From Phenylobacterium sp. (GTDB taxonomy: Bacteria > Pseudomonadota > Alphaproteobacteria > Caulobacterales > Caulobacteraceae), in NCBI RefSeq assembly GCF_016793225.1, contig NZ_JAEUMN010000186.1, positions 1 to 64,000 on the forward strand: a stretch of 64,000 nt of DNA, in the 5' to 3' direction. The notes beneath the pieces were generated by a model. The model made no database searches. It was not told where the DNA came from and was given only the letters and a program-made list of their open reading frames with translations. Position numbers and translations under genes: made by a program. Of the stretch, positions 28,824 to 38,018 are shown piece by piece (the stretch's first letter is position 1; each line of letters opens with the position of its first letter).

Positions 28824-30389
28824 CTAGGCCGCCGCCGCGCGGCTCAGGCCCGCCAGCAGGTCCTCGAGACCGCCCAGCAATGTGTCCAGGGACAGCGGCT
28901 TGGGGATGAAGCCGTCCGCGCCGGCCTCCTCAGCGGCGCGGTGGTGCGCATCCGAGGTGTTGGCGGTCATGACCGCGATCGGCGTGCGCGCGCGGCGGTC
29001 GGCCCGTTCGCGCATGCGGATCCGTCGGATGGCCTCGATGCCGTCCATCACGGGCATCTGCAGATCCATGAGGATGGCGTCGTAGGCGCCGATGGCGGCC
29101 TCGCGGACCGCCTCGGCGCCGTCCGGCACGATCGTGAGTTCCACGCCCAGCGGATCCAGCAGGCCCTTCACCACCAGCTGGTTCACGGGGTGGTCCTCGG
29201 CCACCAGCACCCGCACGCCGGCGGCCGCCACGTCGTCCGACCCGGGGACAGGCCGCGTCAGCGCGCCGGGCGGCGCGGCCCTCGTCACGGGGATCGTCAG
29301 CCGGAAGCAGCTGCCCTCGCCCGGACGGCTGCGCGTGGTCACGTCGCCGCCCATGAGCTGGGCGAGGTTGCGGGCGATCGGAAGGCCCAGCCCCGTGCCG
29401 CCGAACTTGCGCGCGGTGGACTCGTCCGCCTGGGCGAAGCGGTCGAACAGCCGCGCCGCGGTGTCCTCGTCGAAGCCGATGCCGGTGTCCTCCACCTCGA
29501 TCGCCAGGACGAGTCCTGCGTCCGTCTCGTCGAGGGTGACGCGAACCTGCACCGAGCCGACCTGGGTGAACTTGATCGCGTTCGAGATCAGGTTCGCGAG
29601 CACCTGCCGCATGCGCAGCGGGTCCGCCGATATCCAGCCCGAGGCTTCGTCCGAGAAGGCGATGTCAAACGCGAGCCCCTTTTCCACCGCACGGACGCGG
29701 TGAAGCTCGGCGGCCGAGACGACCTCCTCGCGCAGGTCGAACGGCTGGGACTCGATGGACAGCTCGCCCGCCTCGGCCTTGGCGAGGTCCAGCACGTCGT
29801 CGACGATCCGGCGCAGCGAGTGGCTGGAGTCCATGATCAGGTCGACCATGCCGCGCTGCTCGGCCGTGAGCGGCGTGCGCGCGAGCACCTCGGCCAGGCC
29901 GACGATGCCGCTGAGGGGAGTCCGCACTTCGTGGCTCATGTTGGCGAGGAACTGGTCCTTCGCCGAACCCGCCCGCAGCGCCGCCTCCTTCGCCCGCTTC
30001 AGCGCCTGGAGGGCGGCCACGTGGCCGGTGACCTCGGTGCGGATGGCGATGTAGCCCGTGATCGGACCGTCGCCCTCGCGCTCGGGCACGATGGTGGTGT
30101 CGACCCAGTAGAGCTCCCCGTCCTTGCGCCGGTTGCAGACGGTCCCGCGCCAGGTCTCGCCCGAGGTGATCGTCCGGTACATCTCCTGGAAAAACGTCTT
30201 GGGGTGCGTGCCGCTGTTGAGGATGTTGTGGTTGCGGCCCAGCAGTTCGACCTCGGCGTAGCCGCTGACCTCGATGAAGCGGGCGTTGCAGTAGATGATG
30301 CGGCCGGCGCCATCGGTAGCGGCCACGATCGCCGACTGATCGAGGGCGGCGATCAGCGAGCGTCCATTCGGCGCGTTGGCGAGTTTCAT
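28824..30389 (-). CDS. Hybrid PAS-histidine kinase with receiver domain
   Basis: A 521-residue soluble hybrid kinase: one PAS domain (about 10-125, NARFIEVSGYAEVELLGRNHNIL region), HisKA with His153 in FLANMSHEVRTPLSG, HATPase (N box NLISNAIKFT, G boxes DTGIGFDEDTAARLF and GGTGLGLPIA), and a C-terminal receiver (Asp in AILMDLQMPVMDG). No membrane segments. Probably relays phosphate within itself or to the neighbouring regulators. It lies 94 bp beyond cheE on the same strand. Confidence 0.9.
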   Translation of the reverse strand: MKLANAPNGRSLIAALDQSAIVAATDGAGRIIYCNARFIEVSGYAEVELLGRNHNILNSGTHPKTFFQEMYRTITSGETWRGTVCNRRKDGELYWVDTTIVPEREGDGPITGYIAIRTEVTGHVAALQALKRAKEAALRAGSAKDQFLANMSHEVRTPLSGIVGLAEVLARTPLTAEQRGMVDLIMDSSHSLRRIVDDVLDLAKAEAGELSIESQPFDLREEVVSAAELHRVRAVEKGLAFDIAFSDEASGWISADPLRMRQVLANLISNAIKFTQVGSVQVRVTLDETDAGLVLAIEVEDTGIGFDEDTAARLFDRFAQADESTARKFGGTGLGLPIARNLAQLMGGDVTTRSRPGEGSCFRLTIPVTRAAPPGALTRPVPGSDDVAAAGVRVLVAEDHPVNQLVVKGLLDPLGVELTIVPDGAEAVREAAIGAYDAILMDLQMPVMDGIEAIRRIRMRERADRRARTPIAVMTANTSDAHHRAAEEAGADGFIPKPLSLDTLLGGLEDLLAGLSRAAAA

Positions 30390-30483
30390 TCTCTACCTCG
30401 ACCTGTCGAGAGCCTGCGAGAAGGCTAGGGCTGGCGGCCCTAACCGCCGCGGTAGAACCTTTTCCGGCTGCAACGGATGCGGT

Positions 30484-30969
30484 TCAGGCGGTGACGTCCT
30501 CCTCCTCCGCCCGGTAGCGCGCGATGCACGCATCCAGCGCGTCGAGCAGCGGGCCGACGTGCGCCTCGGGGACCTCGCCGCGCCGGCAGAGCAGCGCGAG
30601 CTCGATCGCCGGGTCGAGCGCCCCGGCGACCCAGTAGCGCGAGGCCAGCAGGCTGTCGGTCATCTCGCAGAGCTTGGCCAGCACCCGCGCCACGCTCGGC
30701 AGCGGCTGTTCCATGCAGCAGGCGATGATGGAGCTGGCGGTCCGGCGGACATGCTTAAGCTCGTCGTCGCCGGGACGCTCTGCGCGGCCGTGCCCGATCA
30801 TCCGGACCAGCTCCTGCAGGCCCTCGTCCAGCGCCGCCCACCGCACGCCGGCCGTCTGCTCCAGGTTGGCCTCCGCCCGGGCCAGGGCTTCGCTCACCCT
30901 GACTCCCCGCGTCCCGCCGACCATGTCGCGCAGGCGGTAGCGCACGGGCCGCAACTTGACCTTGCTCAC
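30484..30969 (-). CDS. cheE: CheE-like chemotaxis accessory protein
   Basis: A 161-residue protein assigned mainly by position: it is the last gene of an operon with the order of the Caulobacter che cluster, whose last gene is cheE. Mostly helical; no known catalytic motif seen. GTG start at 30969 overlaps the previous stop (GTGA). In Caulobacter this accessory gene is thought to tune signalling to the motor; details are not deducible here. Confidence 0.6.
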   Translation of the reverse strand: MSKVKLRPVRYRLRDMVGGTRGVRVSEALARAEANLEQTAGVRWAALDEGLQELVRMIGHGRAERPGDDELKHVRRTASSIIACCMEQPLPSVARVLAKLCEMTDSLLASRYWVAGALDPAIELALLCRRGEVPEAHVGPLLDALDACIARYRAEEEDVTA

Positions 30970-31571
30970 AGGCCCAGCCTCTGCGGCTTCAGCATGCCGT
31001 CGATCTCGTCCTGGGACATATTCGCTCCGATGGGGTGGCCGACGTTGACGGACAGGTCGCCCGCGCGGCGTCCGCCCGTGTCGGACGGGATGCCCGAGTT
31101 CTTGAACCGCCGGTCCGGGCCGACGTAGTTGGGGCTTTCCACGAAAAGCCGGTCATGGCGCCCGAGCCAGACGATGCGGTCCAGGAGGACGCCCGCGCTC
31201 AGCGGCTTGGCCACGACGAAGTTGGCGCCGCAGTCCCGGGCCGCGACGACCCGCGACTTCGGGAGATAGCCGCTCACGCAGACCACCGGGACGACCCGGT
31301 TCGCCTCCGGGGCGCTCGTGCGGAGGGCGCGGATGAGTTCGAAGCCCTCGTGGTCGCCGATCTCGGCGTCGACGATGATCAGGTCGAAGGTCTTCTTCTT
31401 GATCCAGTCGCGGAACTCCTGCGGGCCGCAGGCGCGGACGACCTGGGCGACCCCGAAGCCGTGGAGGATCTGGGCGATGATATCGAGCCCGATCGAGGTG
31501 GAGTCGGCGCACAGGACGTGCGCCGAACGCAGGTCCAGCCGCAGTTCCGGCTTGTCCGCGGGCGCTACCAC
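30966..31571 (-). CDS. CheY-like receiver protein with C-terminal tail
   Basis: A protein of about 201 residues: receiver (about 12-135; Asp68 in LIIVDAEIGDHEG, Lys in FVVAKPLSAG) plus a polar tail of about 60 residues containing VGPDRRFKNSG. The position corresponds to cheYIII of the Caulobacter cluster. I prefer the GTG at 31571, which has GGGGGAG eight bases upstream; a GTG at 31580 is the alternative. The acidic pocket reads CADS rather than the usual DD pair, so phosphorylation chemistry may be altered. Confidence 0.75.
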   Translation of the reverse strand: MVAPADKPELRLDLRSAHVLCADSTSIGLDIIAQILHGFGVAQVVRACGPQEFRDWIKKKTFDLIIVDAEIGDHEGFELIRALRTSAPEANRVVPVVCVSGYLPKSRVVAARDCGANFVVAKPLSAGVLLDRIVWLGRHDRLFVESPNYVGPDRRFKNSGIPSDTGGRRAGDLSVNVGHPIGANMSQDEIDGMLKPQRLGL

Positions 31572-31915
31572 AGCTCGCACTCCCCCGTGGACGGGCCGTC
31601 GGTCTGCTCGCCGCCGAGCCGCCGGCGAAGGTCGCAGAGACGGATCCGGTCCAGCGCCTCGGCGTGCGCGCCGTCGGCCAGGCCCGGCAGGTCGCTGGCG
31701 CCCAGTCCGGCGCAGAGCGCGCCCAGCTCGTGCAGGTGCTGGATGAGGCTGTCGAGGCCCTGCAGCGCCTCGACCTCCTCCCGCGAGAGCACGTGGCGCT
31801 CGATGACCGGGGCCAGCACCAGCTCGAAGGCCTCGCCGAACCGGGCCCAGCGGACGAGTTCCTCGCCGACGGACTGCAGGAGCTGCGGCAGGTCGGCGGT
31901 GTCGGCGGCCGTCAT
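31565..31915 (-). CDS. cheU: CheU-like small chemotaxis operon protein
   Basis: A 116-residue, largely helical protein with no motif I recognise. Named only from its place between cheD and the third cheY, where Caulobacter has cheU. The ATG at 31915 overlaps the cheD stop (TGATG). Confidence 0.5.
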   Translation of the reverse strand: MTAADTADLPQLLQSVGEELVRWARFGEAFELVLAPVIERHVLSREEVEALQGLDSLIQHLHELGALCAGLGASDLPGLADGAHAEALDRIRLCDLRRRLGGEQTDGPSTGECELW

Positions 31916-32466
31916 CAGAAGAGCTCCAGCTCGCCCGCGTGCGCCGCCGGCGCCGGCCTCAGCAGCACGTGCTCGCGCTCGGCGAGCGTGCGATCCTCGA
32001 CCTTGTGCTGGCGTGCGCGTCCGCTGGCCGGCCAGAACTGGATCCGGCGGGCGGCGGCGCCGCCGAGGCTCCCGGCCACCAGCGGAATGGCTTCGTCTCC
32101 CAGGAAGGTCCGGATGAATTCGGCGTTGCGGGCGCCGATGTCGACCATCCGGGCCGCCATGCGCGCGCCGCCGAAGGCCTTGGCGCGCAGCCGGTCGCGG
32201 CGCGCGCCGCGTTGCAGGAGGCCGTTGATCAGCACCTCCATGGCCTGAACGCCGTAGCGCCGGTCGCCCACGGCGCCGTCCGGCCGCTCGGGCAGCAGGA
32301 AGTGGTTCATGCCGCCGACGCCGGCCACCGGATCCCACAGGCAGGCGGCCACGCAGCTTCCCAGGATGGTCGTCAGGCAGACGTCGGCGTCGCTGCAGAT
32401 CGCATGGCCGCCCTGGACGACATGCAGCCTGCGCCCGGCGTCGAGGACGGCCGTGGCCCCGCTCAC
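31915..32466 (-). CDS. cheD: CheD chemoreceptor glutamine deamidase
   Basis: A 183-residue CheD: the catalytic Cys lies in LTTILGSCVAACLWDP and His in GVGGMNHFLLPE, with the YGVQAMEVLINGLL helix after it. Deamidates Gln to Glu in chemoreceptors. GTG start at 32466 overlaps the preceding stop by four bases. C-terminal extension of about 20 residues is low-complexity. Confidence 0.92.
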   Translation of the reverse strand: MSGATAVLDAGRRLHVVQGGHAICSDADVCLTTILGSCVAACLWDPVAGVGGMNHFLLPERPDGAVGDRRYGVQAMEVLINGLLQRGARRDRLRAKAFGGARMAARMVDIGARNAEFIRTFLGDEAIPLVAGSLGGAAARRIQFWPASGRARQHKVEDRTLAEREHVLLRPAPAAHAGELELF

Positions 32467-32852
32467 GTGAGCGCCCCGTAGACTTCCTCGATCTTCTGCC
32501 GGAGGCTGGCGACCGTGAACGGCTTCACCAGGTAGTTGTTGACGCCGAACTGCGCGGCGCGCTGGACGAGGTCGGTGTCGGCGCGGCCGGTGAGCATGAT
32601 GAAGCCCACCTTGCCGAGCTGCGGCGCCGCGCGGACGGCCCGCAGGAGGCTCAGGCCGTCCAGCTTGGGCATGTTGTAGTCCGAGATCACCAGGTTCACG
32701 GACTTGTTCAGCAGCTGGCGCAGGCCGTCCTCGCCGTCGACGGCCTCGTCGATCTCCTCGACTCCGATGGACTTGAGCCCGTTGCGCACCAGCGTGCGCA
32801 TCGTCAGCTGGTCGTCCACGATCATCACCTTGAGGGCGGCGGCGGCGGGCAT
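32463..32852 (-). CDS. cheY: CheY-type response regulator
   Basis: A 129-residue single receiver: VDDQ (12-14), Asp58 in VISDYNMPKLDG, Thr in MLTGRAD, Lys in YLVKPF. These are classic CheY features, so this is a good candidate for the motor-binding CheY. ATG at 32852 shares a base with the cheB stop. Confidence 0.9.
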   Translation of the reverse strand: MPAAAALKVMIVDDQLTMRTLVRNGLKSIGVEEIDEAVDGEDGLRQLLNKSVNLVISDYNMPKLDGLSLLRAVRAAPQLGKVGFIMLTGRADTDLVQRAAQFGVNNYLVKPFTVASLRQKIEEVYGALT

Positions 32853-33883
32853 CAGGCGGCTCCTTGAAGGGGTTGTGCGGCGGCGCGCAGGACGGCAGGT
32901 CCGATGCGGTGCAGCGGAAGCACGCGCTCGACGGCGCCCAGCTCCTCCGCCGCCCGCGGCATGCCGTAGACGATCGACGTGGCCTCATCCTGGGCGATGG
33001 TCGTCGCGCCGCGGCGGCGCATCGCCAGGAGGCCTTCGGCTCCGTCCCGGCCCATGCCGGTCAGGATCACCCCCACGCCGCGCGCGCCCACGGCCGCGAC
33101 CGACCGGAACAGGACGTCCACGGAGGGCCGATGGCCGCTGACGGGGCCTTCGGCGGTGAGGCGGCAGGCGAGGCGCCCGCCCGACCCGGACTGCAGGGTC
33201 AGGTGGGTCGCGCCGCCGGGCGCGAGGTAGATCCGCCCTGGAACCACGTCGGCTCCGTCCTGCGCCTCCGAGACCTCCGGCGCGCAGACGCGGTCGAGCC
33301 TCGCCGCGAAGCTGGCGGTGAAACTCGCCGGCATGTGCTGGGTGACGAGGGTGGGCGGACAGTTGGCCGGGAAGCAGGCCAGGACGTGCAGCAGCGCCTC
33401 GACGCCGCCTGTCGACGACCCGATCGCCACGACGCGGTCGCCGGCCACGTAGTCGGACGCCACGGCGGCGGGAGCCTCGCGCATGCGCGGGTGGGCCCCG
33501 GCCGCCACGACCAGGATGTCGGCCAGGTCGTCGAACGCGTCGGCGCCGGCCGGGCCGCCCTTCGCCACGCAATCGATGGCGCCGAGCTCCAGGGCCGCCA
33601 GCGTCAGCTCGGCGCCGCGGCTGGTGAGGCTCGAGACCATCACCACCGGCATCGGCCTCAGCCGCATGAGCCGCTCGAGGAAGTCGAGCCCGTTCATCCG
33701 CGGCATCTCGATGTCGAGGGTGATCACGTCGGGATTCAGCGCCTTGATGGCGGCGCGCGCGGCGTCGGCGTCCGCAGCCTCGCCGACGACCAGCAGCCGG
33801 GGGTCCGCCGCGATCCGCGAGCGCAGCAGCGCCCGCATCGTCGCCGAGTCGTCCACGATCAGGACCTTCGCAGGGCCGCTCAT
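32852..33883 (-). CDS. cheB: CheB chemoreceptor methylesterase
   Basis: A 343-residue protein: receiver with Asp57 ([12 protein letters not shown]) and methylesterase domain with Ser in [11 protein letters not shown], His in VTQHMPASF and Asp in [10 protein letters not shown]. Removes methyl groups from receptor glutamates for adaptation. The ATG at 33883 overlaps the cheR stop (ATGA). Confidence 0.96.
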   Translation of the reverse strand: MSGPAKVLIVDDSATMRALLRSRIAADPRLLVVGEAADADAARAAIKALNPDVITLDIEMPRMNGLDFLERLMRLRPMPVVMVSSLTSRGAELTLAALELGAIDCVAKGGPAGADAFDDLADILVVAAGAHPRMREAPAAVASDYVAGDRVVAIGSSTGGVEALLHVLACFPANCPPTLVTQHMPASFTASFAARLDRVCAPEVSEAQDGADVVPGRIYLAPGGATHLTLQSGSGGRLACRLTAEGPVSGHRPSVDVLFRSVAAVGARGVGVILTGMGRDGAEGLLAMRRRGATTIAQDEATSIVYGMPRAAEELGAVERVLPLHRIGPAVLRAAAQPLQGAA

Positions 33884-34734
33884 GACGCCGCTCGCCGGTA
33901 GATCGTGAGGCCTGCGCTGGTGAGGCCGGGGACGTCCGCGCGCTCGGAGTGGCCGATGTAGAGGCGCCCCTTCGGGCTCAGGCGCTCGGCGAACCGGCGC
34001 CAGAGCTGCGCCTGCGCCGCCTCGTCGAAGTAGATCGCCACGTTGCGGCAGAAGATGGCGTCGAAGTCGCCCTTCATGGGCCACGCGCCGTGGAGGTTCA
34101 GCGTGCCGAAGCTGATCAGCGCGCGGACTTCGTCGGCCATCACCGCCTGGCCGTCCACGTCCTGGCTGTAGCGCTGCCGAAGCGCGGGCGGGACGGGCTG
34201 AAGCTCGGCCGGGTCGTACTGCCCGAGGCGGGCCCGCTGCACGACGACGGGGTCGATGTCCGTGGCGAGGATGCGGACATCCAGCCGGCCGGCTTCGGGC
34301 AGCGCGTCGAGAAGCGTCATCGCCATCGAATAGGGCTCGTGGCCGTTCGAACAGCCGGCGGACCACAGGCGCACCCGGGCGCCCGCCCGCGCCGCGGGCG
34401 CGAGCGTCGTGACCACCTGCTCGCGCAGGGCCTCGAAGTGGTGGGGTTCCCGGTAGAAGCGCGTGACGTTGGTCGTCAGCGCGCTCAGCAGCGCCGCGCG
34501 CTCCTCGCGGCCTTCCGGGCTCTCGATCAGCTCGCAGTAGTCGCGGAAGCGGGTCAGTCCCAGGGCGCGCAGGCGCTTGCTCAGCCGCGAGTAGACCAGC
34601 GAGCTCTTGCCCTCGCCCAGACGGATGCCGGAGTCGCGATGCAGGATGTCCGCGATGAACCGGAAGTCCTTCGGCTCGAGGACGAAGGCCGCCCCGGCCG
34701 CGGAACTCGCCGCGTGTGCGGCCTGAGCGCCCAT
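33880..34734 (-). CDS. cheR: CheR chemoreceptor methyltransferase
   Basis: A 284-residue SAM-dependent methyltransferase. [15 protein letters not shown] and [17 protein letters not shown] are signature segments, and FCRNVAIYF follows. The beta-subdomain that grips receptor pentapeptides is present in length. Starts at ATG 34734 inside TGATG with cheW. Confidence 0.96.
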   Translation of the reverse strand: MGAQAAHAASSAAGAAFVLEPKDFRFIADILHRDSGIRLGEGKSSLVYSRLSKRLRALGLTRFRDYCELIESPEGREERAALLSALTTNVTRFYREPHHFEALREQVVTTLAPAARAGARVRLWSAGCSNGHEPYSMAMTLLDALPEAGRLDVRILATDIDPVVVQRARLGQYDPAELQPVPPALRQRYSQDVDGQAVMADEVRALISFGTLNLHGAWPMKGDFDAIFCRNVAIYFDEAAQAQLWRRFAERLSPKGRLYIGHSERADVPGLTSAGLTIYRRAAS

Positions 34735-35195
34735 CAGGCCGCCTCCTCGACAGGAACGTCAGGCAGCACGCCATCCAGGCTGATCACGCTGATCAGGCGC
34801 CCCTCGGAGGGGATCAGTCCCCGAACGAAGGCGCGGTTGGCGTCGCAACCCACGTCCGGCGCGGGCTGGATCGTGTCCTCGTCGACGGTCAGGATGTCCG
34901 AGACCGCGTCCACCAGCAGCCCGATGGTCCGCTGCCCGATCTGCACGACGATGATGACGTGCCGTTCGGTCGGGGCCGACGTCTCGATCTCGAGGCGGCT
35001 CCCCAGGTCGACGACGGGCAGCACCGCGCCGCGCAGGTTGATGACCCCGCGGATGTAGCCGAGGGTGTTGGGCAAGGGAGTCGCAGGCGTCCAGCCGCGG
35101 ATCTCGCGCACGGCGCGGATGTCGACGCAGAACTCCTGCTCGCCGATGCAGAACGAGATCAGTTCGCGCCGGTCGGCGACGTTCGGGCTGCTCAT
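34734..35195 (-). CDS. cheW: CheW coupling protein
   Basis: A 153-residue SH3-like coupling protein that joins CheA to receptors. [21 protein letters not shown] and [15 protein letters not shown] are the conserved CheW segments. Seven bases separate it from the cheA stop. Confidence 0.95.
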   Translation of the reverse strand: MSSPNVADRRELISFCIGEQEFCVDIRAVREIRGWTPATPLPNTLGYIRGVINLRGAVLPVVDLGSRLEIETSAPTERHVIIVVQIGQRTIGLLVDAVSDILTVDEDTIQPAPDVGCDANRAFVRGLIPSEGRLISVISLDGVLPDVPVEEAA

Positions 35196-35202
35196 GTGGA
35201 CC

Positions 35203-37377
35203 TCAGCTCGCTTGCAGGAAGGGTTCAGGGGCGACGGCGGGCTGCCCCCGCCGCCGGGCCGCGACGATGCCGTCGACGTCCAGGATCAGGGCCACGCGGC
35301 CGTCGCCCAGGATGGTGGCCGCCGCGATGCCGTCGACCTGCCGGAAGTTCTGCTCCAGGCTCTTGATGACGACCTGGCGCTGGCCCTGGATCGCGTCGAC
35401 GCCGAGGGCGATGAGACCGCCGACCTCGCTCTCCACCAGGAGGGTGACGCCGGCCGCCGCCTCGGTGGACGCCCGCCGCCAGTTGAAGGCCGTCGCGACG
35501 TCGACGAAGGGGATGGCGGCGCCGCGGACCGTCAGGACCCGGGAGCTGCCGAACGGCCTGACATCGGCCGCGCGGGGCCGGAGCGTCTCCACGATCACGC
35601 TGATGGGGATCACCAGCGTGTGGTCGCCGATCGTGACCACCATCCCATCCAGCACCGCCAGCGTGAGCGGCAGGCTGAGCGTGAATGTCGAGCCCTCCCC
35701 CGGGCGCGAGCTGATCGAGATGCGGCCGCCGAGCGCCTGGATCGAGCGCTTGACCACGTCCATGCCGACGCCCCGGCCCGAGATGTCGGACACCGCCGGC
35801 GCCGTGGAGAAGCCGGGCGCGAAGATGAGGTTGTCGACCTCCTCGTCGGTGAGGGTCGCGTCGCGGTCCACGATCCCGCGCTCGACAGCGATGTCGCGGA
35901 CGCGGTCGCGGTTGATGCCGCGCCCGTCGTCGGCCACCTCGATGACGATCCGTCCCGAGCGATGCATGGCGCTGAGGCGCACCACGCCCTCGGCCGGCTT
36001 GCCCGCCGCCACGCGATCCGCCGGCGACTCGAGGCCGTGGTCGATGGCGTTGCGGATCATGTGGGTGATCGGATCGCTCAACCGCTCGATGACCGTCTTG
36101 TCGACCTCGGTGCCCTCGCCTTCCGTCACGAGGCGCACCTGCTTGCGGGTGGCCGCGGCGACCTCACGGACCAGGCGCGGCATCCGCTGGAAGACCGACT
36201 TCACCGGCTGGGCGCGGATCGCCATGACGCTGTCCTGGATCTCGCGCGTCAGCTGCTCCAGGTCGTCCAGGCCCACGGCCACGGTGCTCGATTTCGCAAG
36301 GCCCGCTTCCACCACGCGCTGCCCGAGCATGGCCTGATTGATCACCAGTTCGCCGACCAGGTTGATGAGGCGGTCCACACGGTCGAGATCCACGCGGATC
36401 GTGGCCTGGACGTCGCGCCGCTCGCCGCCCTGGGCGGCCAGCGCGGCCGCGGGCGCGGGGGCTGTGGCCGCCGGCTCTTCCGGCGCTGCGGGAGGCCCGG
36501 CCTGCTCGGGCGGCGCAGTCTCTGCGGCGATGCGCGCGAGCACCTCGGCCACGGCGTCGTCCGGCCCTGCGTCGGCGAGCGGCTCGGGGACGGTTTCAGG
36601 GGCGGCCTCCTGGGCCACGGTGACGTCGCAGTCGTCGCCGACGAACTCGAACACCTCGCGAATGCGCGCCTCGGACAGGTCGTCGCCCGTCAGCCGCACG
36701 CGCCACGCCAGGCGCGGACGCTCGGGCTCGAGCTCACTGAGGTCGGGCAGGCCCGAAACATCGGCCGTGACCTCGGCCGCGCCCAGGCGCTCCAGCTCTC
36801 GCAGCAGGAGCATCTCGTCGTTGGCGGCGGCGTACATGCCGTCCAGCGGGCGGAAGCACACGATCCAGGCGCAGGGCGGAGCTTCCGCCTCGAACGCGAT
36901 GTTGACCGGCGTGAAGGCGAACGACGGAGCCCCCGGCGCGGGCGCCTCGGCCGGAGGCGCCGTGAACGCCGGCGACGGCGCGACAGAGTCCTGGACGGTG
37001 AGAAGCCCCTCCAGCTCATGGACGACCTCGGCGCCGAACTCCTGCGGGAGCGCGCGGTCGTCCCGCGCCGCCGAGACCAGGTCGGCCAGGACGTCGGATG
37101 CGCGCAGCAGCACCGCGACGACCTCGGCGCCGGGGCTGAGCCTGCCCTTTCGCAGCTCGTCCAGCGACGTCTCGAAGGCGTGCGAGAAGCCGACCAGCGC
37201 CTCGAGGCTGAAGGCGCCCGCACCGCCCTTCACGGAGTGCACGGCGCGGAACACGGCGTTGACGGTGTCCTCGTCGACGGCGCCGGCCTTCAGCGCCAGA
37301 AGGCCTGCCTCCAGGTCGCCGAGAAGGTCCTCGCACTCGGCGAAGAACGTCGCGCGGATGGCTTCCATTTCGTCCAT
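35203..37377 (-). CDS. cheA: CheA chemotaxis histidine kinase
   Basis: A 724-residue kinase: P1 with phospho-His47 in [13 protein letters not shown], a CheY-binding P2-like region (about 155-260), P3 dimerisation, ATPase P4 ([44 protein letters not shown]) and a CheW-like P5 to the end. All expected domains are present. Confidence 0.96.
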   Translation of the reverse strand: MDEMEAIRATFFAECEDLLGDLEAGLLALKAGAVDEDTVNAVFRAVHSVKGGAGAFSLEALVGFSHAFETSLDELRKGRLSPGAEVVAVLLRASDVLADLVSAARDDRALPQEFGAEVVHELEGLLTVQDSVAPSPAFTAPPAEAPAPGAPSFAFTPVNIAFEAEAPPCAWIVCFRPLDGMYAAANDEMLLLRELERLGAAEVTADVSGLPDLSELEPERPRLAWRVRLTGDDLSEARIREVFEFVGDDCDVTVAQEAAPETVPEPLADAGPDDAVAEVLARIAAETAPPEQAGPPAAPEEPAATAPAPAAALAAQGGERRDVQATIRVDLDRVDRLINLVGELVINQAMLGQRVVEAGLAKSSTVAVGLDDLEQLTREIQDSVMAIRAQPVKSVFQRMPRLVREVAAATRKQVRLVTEGEGTEVDKTVIERLSDPITHMIRNAIDHGLESPADRVAAGKPAEGVVRLSAMHRSGRIVIEVADDGRGINRDRVRDIAVERGIVDRDATLTDEEVDNLIFAPGFSTAPAVSDISGRGVGMDVVKRSIQALGGRISISSRPGEGSTFTLSLPLTLAVLDGMVVTIGDHTLVIPISVIVETLRPRAADVRPFGSSRVLTVRGAAIPFVDVATAFNWRRASTEAAAGVTLLVESEVGGLIALGVDAIQGQRQVVIKSLEQNFRQVDGIAAATILGDGRVALILDVDGIVAARRRGQPAVAPEPFLQAS

Positions 37378-37385
37378 GGCGCGCC

Positions 37386-37748
37386 TCAGTCCGTGACGCG
37401 CCGAACGGCTTCGACGAGCTTCACCGAGTCGAAGGGCTTGACGATCCAGCCGGTCGCGCCGGCGGCCCGGGCGCGGTGCTTCTTCTCGGCGTCGCTCTCG
37501 GTGGTGAGGACGAGGATCGGGATGGTGCGCCGCGCCTCATCCCGCCGGACCGCTTCGATGAAGCCGAACCCGTCGAGCCTTGGCATGTTGATGTCGGTGA
37601 TGATGGCGTCGGGGGCGCAGTCTTCCAGCACCTCGAGCCCGTGCTCGCCGTCCACCGCCTGGACCACCTCGAACGAGGGGGCCAGCGCGAGGCGCAGCAT
37701 GTTCCGCATGGTGCGGGAGTCGTCGACAGTCAGAATAGTCTTGCTCAT
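37386..37748 (-). CDS. cheY: CheY-type response regulator (first in operon)
   Basis: A 120-residue receiver with TVDDS (7-11), Asp52 in IITDINMPRLDG, TTESD switch and Lys in WIVKPF. Corresponds to cheYI of Caulobacter. The ATG directly follows the TAG of the STAS gene. Confidence 0.9.
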   Translation of the reverse strand: MSKTILTVDDSRTMRNMLRLALAPSFEVVQAVDGEHGLEVLEDCAPDAIITDINMPRLDGFGFIEAVRRDEARRTIPILVLTTESDAEKKHRARAAGATGWIVKPFDSVKLVEAVRRVTD

Positions 37749-38018
37749 CTATTCTTCCGTTGTCTCGAAGGCCTCGGGGATGCGGGCGAGCGCGGCGGCC
37801 AGGGTCGTGGAGGGGTCCGCGATGAGGAGGCGTTGGCCCGCAGCGCGTCGCGTGAGGGCCGCGGCGGCCAGCAGCTGCAGCCCGAGCCCGTTGATCCGCT
37901 CCACACCGGCGCCCTGCAGCGTCAGGTCGGAACCGCCGGCCTCCAGGAGCTGGAGGCGGAGCGGCGCCAGGGCCGCGCCTTCCAGGCGCGCGGGCAGCTC
38001 AAGCTGCGCCTCGCTCAT
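37749..38018 (-). CDS. STAS-domain protein in the CheX position
   Basis: An 89-residue STAS (anti-sigma antagonist-like) domain. INGLGLQLLAAAALTRR corresponds to the helix after the usual phospho-Ser, but that site reads ERINGLG, with no Ser, so phosphorylation is unlikely. Occupies the place called cheX in Caulobacter, although it is not the CheX phosphatase family. ATG overlaps the receptor stop (TGATG). Confidence 0.75.
   Translation of the reverse strand: MSEAQLELPARLEGAALAPLRLQLLEAGGSDLTLQGAGVERINGLGLQLLAAAALTRRAAGQRLLIADPSTTLAAALARIPEAFETTEE

Noticed and set aside
30391..30483. Terminator after cheE
   Set aside because: A short AGGGC/GCCCT stem is present but there is no T tract on the relevant strand, and the next gene is co-directional, so I could not support it as a feature.
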